A model generated the notes under the pieces. It saw only the letters and a list, made by a program, of their open reading frames with translations, had not been told where the DNA came from and searched no databases. The translations under genes were made by a program, and so were the position numbers. This document shows positions 58,947 through 64,000 of a stretch of 64,000 nucleotides of DNA, piece after piece (the first letter of the stretch is position 1; each line of letters starts with the position of its first letter). Source of the stretch: Vibrio sp. SCSIO 43135. GTDB lineage: Bacteria > Pseudomonadota > Gammaproteobacteria > Enterobacterales > Vibrionaceae. The stretch is taken from positions 3,132,547-3,196,546 of the forward strand of contig NZ_CP071859.1 in assembly GCF_023716665.1 (NCBI RefSeq), read 5' to 3'.

Positions 58947-60569
58947 TTACTTAGAGTGTAAGCCTTTCTTTTCCAGCGCTCTATAAATCAGCGTTTGCTG
59001 GATAAGTGTTACGATGTTCGACACCAACCAGTATAGAACTAGGCCTGATGGGAACCACAGGAAGAAGAAAGTAAACATAACCGGCATAAAGGTCATGATC
59101 TTCTGCTGCATTGGATCCGTTACTGTCGTCGGGCTCATCTTCTGGATTAGGAACATCGATGCACCCATCAGTAGTGGCAAGATGAAGTAAGGGTCTTGCG
59201 CTGATAGATCGTGAATCCAACCGAAGAATGGTGAGTGACGTAGCTCAACCGACTCCATTAGTGCCCAGTAAAGAGCGATGAAGATAGGCATCTGTAGCAA
59301 GATAGGTAAACAACCACCCAGTGGGTTTACTTTTTCTTTCTTGTACAGTTCCATCATTTCTTGGCTCATGCGCTGACGGTCATCACCGATGCGCTCACGC
59401 ATAGCTTGCAGTTTAGGCTGAAGCATACGCATTTTCGCCATAGAGGTATACTGCGCTTTAGTTAGTGGGTACATCGCACCACGAACAATGAACGTTAGGA
59501 TGATAATCGCTACACCCCAGTTCGATACGAAGCCTTGAATGAACGAAAGTAGAGTATGCAGTGGTTTCGCGATGAACCACAACCAGCCGTAATCAACTAC
59601 AAGGTCTAGGTTAGGCGCTGTTTCCGCCATTTCGCTTTGCAGCTTAGGACCAACCCATAGAGTCGCTTCAAAGTTAGCTTGTGCACCGTCTGCCACTGTT
59701 TTGTTTGGCATGCGAACACCGATATCAGCAAGGTTACCGATTACGCGAGTGTATAGGTTTGAACCTGGTTCATTGCGTGGAATCCAAGCGGTTGCAAAGT
59801 AGTGTTGGATCATTGCAGCCCAACCTTGACCATCCGGTAGGTTTAGCGACAAGTTACGATCTTGCATATCATCGAAGCTGTACTTCTTATAACGAACATC
59901 TTCCGTTGAGTATGCACCACCACGGTATGTCGGCATTGTGATGCTGCCACCTGAATCCATAACGTTTTGACGCAGGTGAGCGTACATACCAACTGTTGCG
60001 TTGTTGCCTGAGTTGTTTACTACATCGAATGCAACGTCGATAGCATAGCTACCACGTTTTACGATGAATGTTTTCGTGTACTCAATGCCATTCGCTTGGT
60101 AAGTCAGCGGAATACGTAGCTCATCTTGACCGTCAGCAAGCGTAAAGCTTTCTGCTGATGCTTGGTAATGAGGGCGGTTTGTGCTGCTAAGGTCGATACC
60201 TTGAGGGCCAACTAGACCACTCTGAGCGATAAACTGGTGACCTTGCGTATCTCGTAGAAGAACGAAAGAGTCGTCCGAATCTAGCTCTGCAGAATATTCG
60301 TTTAGGTCTGCTGCAACTACGTCACCACCAACCGTGTCGATAGACAGAGTCAGCACATCAGTTGTCACTGTAATGGTTTTCGCAGATGGCGACGACTGAG
60401 CTGGATGTGGATCCAATTCATCAGCAAAAGATGGTGCAGGCAGAGTGCTGCCAGATTGTGCCTGTTCAACCGCTTGAGGAGCAGGAGTCTTTTCTACTTG
60501 CCATTGCTGGTAAAGTAGAAATGAAACCAAAGCCAGTGCGATTAACAGAATATTACGTTGAGAATCCAT
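58947..60569 (-). CDS. yidC: Membrane-protein insertase YidC
   Basis: A 540-residue inner-membrane protein that inserts and folds membrane proteins, with or without SecYEG. It has an N-terminal anchor helix, a large periplasmic P1 domain (about 60-335) and five conserved C-terminal helices; the [31 protein letters not shown] cytoplasmic loop is typical. Near E. coli length (548). Follows yidD by 2 bp. Confidence 0.97.
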   Translation of the reverse strand: MDSQRNILLIALALVSFLLYQQWQVEKTPAPQAVEQAQSGSTLPAPSFADELDPHPAQSSPSAKTITVTTDVLTLSIDTVGGDVVAADLNEYSAELDSDDSFVLLRDTQGHQFIAQSGLVGPQGIDLSSTNRPHYQASAESFTLADGQDELRIPLTYQANGIEYTKTFIVKRGSYAIDVAFDVVNNSGNNATVGMYAHLRQNVMDSGGSITMPTYRGGAYSTEDVRYKKYSFDDMQDRNLSLNLPDGQGWAAMIQHYFATAWIPRNEPGSNLYTRVIGNLADIGVRMPNKTVADGAQANFEATLWVGPKLQSEMAETAPNLDLVVDYGWLWFIAKPLHTLLSFIQGFVSNWGVAIIILTFIVRGAMYPLTKAQYTSMAKMRMLQPKLQAMRERIGDDRQRMSQEMMELYKKEKVNPLGGCLPILLQMPIFIALYWALMESVELRHSPFFGWIHDLSAQDPYFILPLLMGASMFLIQKMSPTTVTDPMQQKIMTFMPVMFTFFFLWFPSGLVLYWLVSNIVTLIQQTLIYRALEKKGLHSK

Positions 60570-60571
60570 CG

Positions 60572-60829
60572 TTATTTATCTCTGTCTTGTTTTTGGACTG
60601 GTGGAACGGGGTCAAACCCCCCTTCGTTCAAAGGGTGGCATTTTAATAGACGTTTGCCTGATAACCAACACCCTTTTACAAAACCGTGAGCTTTCAACGC
60701 TTCTATCGCATATCGCGAACAGGTTGGAGTAAATCGGCAGCGGGGACCAATCAGAGGGCTAATTGTCCATCTATACAGATAGACGAGGCCAATGGTTATC
60801 CACGCGAAGGGCGAGACAGGCGTAGCCAT
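60572..60829 (-). CDS. yidD: Membrane-protein insertion factor YidD
   Basis: An 85-residue amphipathic membrane-associated protein that aids YidC. Three conserved Cys appear in [22 protein letters not shown] and [14 protein letters not shown]. Its start lies inside rnpA (34-bp overlap, different frame), which is the normal arrangement. Confidence 0.96.
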   Translation of the reverse strand: MATPVSPFAWITIGLVYLYRWTISPLIGPRCRFTPTCSRYAIEALKAHGFVKGCWLSGKRLLKCHPLNEGGFDPVPPVQKQDRDK

Positions 60830-61152
60830 AGCTTATCAAACAACTTAAATATTTCATCATTGCTTAAATCTTGCGCGCTCTTCTTAGCAATAACAACAAA
60901 ATCTTTGTTAGGAAGCTGATGTTGTTTGTTACGAAAGCTTTCACGTGCCAATCGCTTGAAACGATTACGAGCAGGTGCAGTTTTGATTTGCTTTTTAGGA
61001 ACGGCTAATCCCAATCTAGGGTGAGAAAGAGAATTATTGCGGGCAATGATAGTGAAATGTGGTGAGCCAGCTCGATGAGCTTGCTGGAAGACGTTTTGAT
61101 AATGCTCGGGAGTTAACAAACGTAACTCCCGATTAAACGCGTACGTGTTCAA
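60796..61152 (-). CDS. rnpA: Ribonuclease P protein component
   Basis: A 118-residue basic protein that assists the RNase P RNA in tRNA 5' processing. The RNR motif [14 protein letters not shown] and the [10 protein letters not shown] strand are present. The frame starts with TTG, as E. coli rnpA uses a non-ATG start too; the ribosome site is weak, so coupling to rpmH is likely (12-bp gap). The 3' end overlaps yidD. Confidence 0.94.
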   Translation of the reverse strand: MNTYAFNRELRLLTPEHYQNVFQQAHRAGSPHFTIIARNNSLSHPRLGLAVPKKQIKTAPARNRFKRLARESFRNKQHQLPNKDFVVIAKKSAQDLSNDEIFKLFDKLWLRLSRPSRG

Positions 61153-61164
61153 AATAATCAGAGA

Positions 61165-61302
61165 TTATTTAGAAAGACGCTTACGGCCTTTAGCACGACG
61201 TGCATTGATAGTTGCACGACCGTTCTTAGTTGCCATACGTGCACGGAAACCGTGAGTACGCTTGCGCTTTAGAACTGAAGGTTGAAAAGTGCGTTTAGAC
61301 AT
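61165..61302 (-). CDS. rpmH: Ribosomal protein L34
   Basis: A 45-residue basic protein of the 50S subunit, too short for many gene callers. It reads [18 protein letters not shown] and ends [11 protein letters not shown], matching L34 throughout. First gene of rpmH-rnpA-yidD-yidC, behind a strong promoter. Confidence 0.98.
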   Translation of the reverse strand: MSKRTFQPSVLKRKRTHGFRARMATKNGRATINARRAKGRKRLSK

Positions 61303-61392
61303 GGTTATTACCTTTACTGATCAGTAGTTTTAGGTTCTTAGTTAACCCGGCGTGGGCATTTATTTCTCTCTATATATAGAGGGAATTACCGA

Positions 61393-61412
61393 CGCCTCTC
61401 AACAAAGAGGCG
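61393..61412 (-). other. Hairpin in the rpmH leader
   Basis: Stem CGCCTCT/AGAGGCG with a 6-nt loop in the 5' leader of rpmH, followed by a second AT-rich inverted repeat (CTCTATATATAGAG, about 61365-61381). No T-run. It could stabilise the leader or regulate translation; no function is known to me. Confidence 0.45.
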
Positions 61413-61474
61413 GAATTGTAATCACTGTCACAAAAAGTGTCAATAATTGGGTTTACCTAAATTCCGGTCGGGCG

Positions 61475-61502
61475 ATTATACGTAGTGTGAGTAAAATCTC
61501 AA
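61475..61502 (-). promoter_or_regulatory. Promoter of rpmH
   Basis: -35 TTGAGA (61497-61502), 16-bp spacer, -10 TATAAT (61475-61480), with GC-rich bases after it. It would drive rpmH-rnpA-yidD-yidC. Confidence 0.8.
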
Positions 61503-61529
61503 GGATCTTTAGATCCTACTAAGCGATCT

Positions 61530-62267
61530 TTAGCTCGCAGCTACCTGGTTTAAAAATTTCTGTAGACGAGGATCTTTCGGATTATCAAAGATTTCCTGAG
61601 GCGATCCCTGTTCTACAATATTGCCTTCTGCCATGAAGATCACTTTATCAGCCACTTCTTTAGCAAACTGCATTTCATGCGTCACCACCAGCATGGTTTG
61701 GTGTTGAGTCGCAAGCTTTTTCATCAGAGCCAACACTTCGCCAACCCATTCTGGGTCGAGAGCAGATGTAGGCTCATCAAATAACAATAATTCTGGCTGA
61801 AGCGCCATGGCTCGGCCAATACCGACACGTTGTTGCTGACCTCCCGACAATGCAGCAGGGTAGCTATCTCCTTTATCGCCGAGGCCAATATCGTCTAGGA
61901 TTTGCTGCGCTCGTTCCAAGGCTTGGTCTTTTTTCCATCCTCGAACGGTAATCAGCCCTTCAGCTATGTTTTGGCGCGCATTCATATGGGCAAATAGTGC
62001 GTAGTTTTGGAAAACAAAGCCCGTTTTACGGCGTAGAGCTAACACTTCTGCTTTGGTATGCGATTGAGTATCAACACTGACATCATCAATGGTAATACGG
62101 CCTTGATTGGCCTGCTCTAAGAAGTTCACGCAGCGCAATAGCGTTGATTTACCTGTTCCGCTTGAGCCAATGATGACCACAATCTCGCCCTGTTTTATAT
62201 CGAGATCAATGCCTTTAAGGACTTCAGTTTCCCCAAAATACTTATGAATATTGTCGAGTTTGATCAT
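61530..62267 (-). CDS. Amino-acid ABC transporter ATP-binding protein
   Basis: A 245-residue ABC ATPase of the GlnQ/ArtP class: Walker [10 protein letters not shown] (about 34-42), Q-loop [12 protein letters not shown], signature [15 protein letters not shown], Walker [16 protein letters not shown]-loop [12 protein letters not shown]. It powers uptake with the two genes upstream; its ATG overlaps the permease stop by 4 bp. Same three-gene set and position as near V. cholerae dnaA. Confidence 0.95.
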   Translation of the reverse strand: MIKLDNIHKYFGETEVLKGIDLDIKQGEIVVIIGSSGTGKSTLLRCVNFLEQANQGRITIDDVSVDTQSHTKAEVLALRRKTGFVFQNYALFAHMNARQNIAEGLITVRGWKKDQALERAQQILDDIGLGDKGDSYPAALSGGQQQRVGIGRAMALQPELLLFDEPTSALDPEWVGEVLALMKKLATQHQTMLVVTHEMQFAKEVADKVIFMAEGNIVEQGSPQEIFDNPKDPRLQKFLNQVAAS

Positions 62268-62935
62268 CGTACGTACGCCTTATTCAATCGTTCTTCTGCC
62301 CAAATTTGTACACGGGTAAGGATGACTACCACACCCCAGTATATGAGTGCTACGGCGAGGAAGGCTTCGAAAAAGCGAAAGCTTGAAGAGGCTTCCATCT
62401 GAGCTTTAGCCATGATCTCAGCAACACCTAAAGTGAAAGCTAGGGAAGTTGATTTGATCATATCAATGAAGTAGTTCATTAAAGACGGCAGAGCGACTCG
62501 GGTTGCTTGAGGCAAAATAATGCGGCGCATTGCTTGACTGGTTGTCATGCCAACAGAGAGGCTCGCTTCCATTTGGCTGCGATCGATACCAATAATAGCG
62601 GCACGAATACTTTCTGCCATGTAGGCTGCAAAGTGCAGGGTTAAACCAATCACTGCGGCACTAAAGGCATCTAAGCCCACCAAAAATGGGAAGACTTGTG
62701 GCAGGCCGTAGTAAAGTAAGAATAGCTGGACTAACAGTGGTGTCCCGCGGAAAAAACTGATGTAAAGCTGGCTCAGTTGATCAAGAACTGGGATTTTAAA
62801 TACGCGAATATTGGCCAGTATTACCGCTAAGATCAAAGAGAATACTAGTCCCCAGGTGGCCATTTCCATGGTGGTACCAAGATACTTCAAAAGTATCGGC
62901 ATTAGTTCCAGCATGTAATTGAAATCAAATCCCAT
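62264..62935 (-). CDS. Amino-acid ABC transporter permease
   Basis: A 223-residue inner-membrane permease of the HisM/GlnP family with about five helices. [16 protein letters not shown] early and the docking loop with [29 protein letters not shown] are typical. It forms a complex with the ATPase encoded next. It lies 103 bp after the binding-protein gene, across a stem-loop. Confidence 0.94.
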   Translation of the reverse strand: MGFDFNYMLELMPILLKYLGTTMEMATWGLVFSLILAVILANIRVFKIPVLDQLSQLYISFFRGTPLLVQLFLLYYGLPQVFPFLVGLDAFSAAVIGLTLHFAAYMAESIRAAIIGIDRSQMEASLSVGMTTSQAMRRIILPQATRVALPSLMNYFIDMIKSTSLAFTLGVAEIMAKAQMEASSSFRFFEAFLAVALIYWGVVVILTRVQIWAEERLNKAYVR

Positions 62936-62960
62936 CGTCTCCCCCGAATAAAAAATGCAA

Positions 62961-62993
62961 AACCCACTGCCAAAGGAAGGGAAGCAGTGGGTT
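62961..62993 (-). terminator. Stem-loop between binding protein and permease genes
   Basis: A perfect 10-bp stem AACCCACTGC/GCAGTGGGTT with a 13-nt loop and a short T-run on the minus strand. Such structures let the binding protein be made in excess over the membrane subunits by partial termination or 3'-end protection. Confidence 0.7.
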
Positions 62994-63038
62994 ATTTAAG
63001 TTCGCTTAGTATTGATGTAGCGAATAAAAAGTAAGTGG

Positions 63039-63788
63039 TTACTTCTTGGTGATGTCAGCGCCAAACCACTTTTCAGAAATTTGCGCCAGTGTACCATCTG
63101 CACGCATTGCGGCGAGAGCTTGGTTCACTTCTGCTTGAAGTTTCTTGCCGTTGTCGTTATCGACAAATGGCCATGCGTTTTCGATTGTCTCGAACGGCTG
63201 ACCGGCTAATTGAAGTGGTAGACCAGTCTTCTTAATCAATTCAAGTGCAGATAGTCGGTCCATAACAAAAGCATCAGCGCGACCTAGTGCGACATCATGC
63301 TCAATACCAGTGTCGTAAGTTTTGATGGTGATCTGGTTATCTTTATCGTAGCTACGCAGTAGTTGCTCGAAGTTAGAACCTAGGTTCACTGCGACAGTCT
63401 TACCTGCAAGATCTTCGATGCCTTTGATTTCATCATTACCTTTACGCACGGTAATCTGAGCGCCATCAACAACGTATGGGTCAGCAAATAGGTACTTCGC
63501 TTTACGTGTATCAGTAATAGTAATTTGGTTTGAAATTGTATCAATACGGCCTGTTTCTAGTAGGCCAAATAAACCAGAGAAGTTCGCAGTGACGTACTCC
63601 ACTTTGTAGTCGTTACGTTTACCGATTTCATTCCAGAGATCGACTTCAAAGCCTTGTAGTTCATCTTGTTTAACAAAAGTGAAAGGGAAATAGCGTCCTG
63701 ACATTCCAACTTTTACTTCAGTAGCGGCTTGAACTGTAGCAGCAGACAGTGCGATAGCGGCAATTGCCACCTTAATCCAGTTTTTCAT
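63039..63788 (-). CDS. Periplasmic amino-acid-binding protein
   Basis: A 249-residue exported family-3 binding protein. Signal peptide 1-21 (IKVAIAAIALSAATVQAA), then EVKVGMSGRYFPFTFVKQDELQGFEVDLWNEIG and DTISNQITITDTR. Relatives include cystine-type binders, so cystine or another polar amino acid is possible but unproven. First gene of the three-gene transporter. The 212 bp upstream to the window end (63789-64000) show no gene. Confidence 0.92.
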   Translation of the reverse strand: MKNWIKVAIAAIALSAATVQAATEVKVGMSGRYFPFTFVKQDELQGFEVDLWNEIGKRNDYKVEYVTANFSGLFGLLETGRIDTISNQITITDTRKAKYLFADPYVVDGAQITVRKGNDEIKGIEDLAGKTVAVNLGSNFEQLLRSYDKDNQITIKTYDTGIEHDVALGRADAFVMDRLSALELIKKTGLPLQLAGQPFETIENAWPFVDNDNGKKLQAEVNQALAAMRADGTLAQISEKWFGADITKK

Positions 63789-64000
63789 AATACAACTCCA
63801 TATTTATGTAGGACAGAATACTACTGTTACTTTGAACAATTAGAGAAATAACCAAGTGCAATAACCTAGAGCTGTAGGTAATAAGTTGAAGTAACTCGCA
63901 GAATAAAAAAGACGATTGTGCGTTGAATTCCGGGGGCGTTTATGAGCTGTGGAAGAAAGCGGTAAAAGCTGGGGGAGATCAAAACAACTCACAGAGTTAT

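Noticed and set aside
60940..60960. TTTCACGTG within rnpA as a fourth parS
   Set aside because: Only about 11 of 16 positions match; the right arm is wrong.

Overview
The window is a stretch of chromosome 1 of a Vibrio-type gammaproteobacterium that contains the replication origin. This is read from gene order and protein similarity, not from any search. Supporting points are the order mioC–oriC–mnmG–rsmG–parA–parB–atpIBEFHAGDC–glmU, the block mnmE–yidC–yidD–rnpA–rpmH followed by an amino-acid ABC transporter (an order I recall from Vibrio cholerae), an rrn operon carrying tRNA-Glu/Lys/Ala/Val in its spacer, and a thiCEFSGH operon under a TPP riboswitch. The DNA looks moderately AT-rich with uniform codon use. 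I see no insertion sequence, prophage, integron or CRISPR array; this is mostly conserved core chromosome.

Layout. 0-9.3 kb: end of a DMT transporter, an HDOD protein divergent from a PAS-GGDEF-EAL protein, an alternative oxidase, a BaiN/HI0933-type flavoprotein, the stress/iron cluster uspB–ftnA–uspA, another DMT transporter, and an unrecognised Cys/Lys-rich protein behind a Fur-like site. 9.4-18.6 kb: rsmJ, a periplasmic-sensor GGDEF-EAL protein, asnC, a small helical protein, a Bcr/CflA MFS pump divergent from a LysR regulator, and an M24 aminopeptidase P. 18.7-25.0 kb: the thiamine operon (minus strand) with its promoter and riboswitch. 25.1-27.0 kb: fluoride channel crcB and a Tat-exported multicopper oxidase behind a Fur box. 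27.1-33.3 kb: a complete rrn operon on the minus strand, followed by a decayed tRNA-Asp copy. 33.4-36.0 kb: hemG, trkH, yigZ. 36.2-42 kb: fadBA with a FadR operator, then punR/punC. 42-43.6 kb: a divergent amino-acid ABC binding protein and permease without an ATPase. 43.7-52.1 kb: glmU and the ATP synthase operon. 52.3-56.5 kb: parB, parA, rsmG, mnmG. 56.5-57.0 kb: oriC. 57.0-63.8 kb: mioC, mnmE, yidC, yidD, rnpA, rpmH and a full amino-acid ABC transporter, ending just before where dnaA is expected.

How it fits together. The chromosome-segregation system can be read end to end: oriC, the parA/parB genes next to it, and three parS sites within 6.8 kb of each other, 34-41 kb from oriC. Two of the sites lie inside protein-coding genes (thiE and an MFS transporter) and one sits in a terminator region. 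Growth functions (rRNA, ATP synthase, tRNA modification, membrane insertion, cell-wall precursor synthesis) cluster around oriC, where gene dosage is highest.

Most notable observations: the parS trio and its coding compromise; a regular oriC unwinding element of three tandem GATC-headed 13-mers; a degenerate tRNA-Asp after the rrn operon; a long ThiE with a ThiD-like N-terminal remnant; a consensus FNR box upstream of the atp promoter; repeated GGTCAA motifs before the alternative oxidase; and two Fur-like sites before genes not usually listed as iron-regulated.
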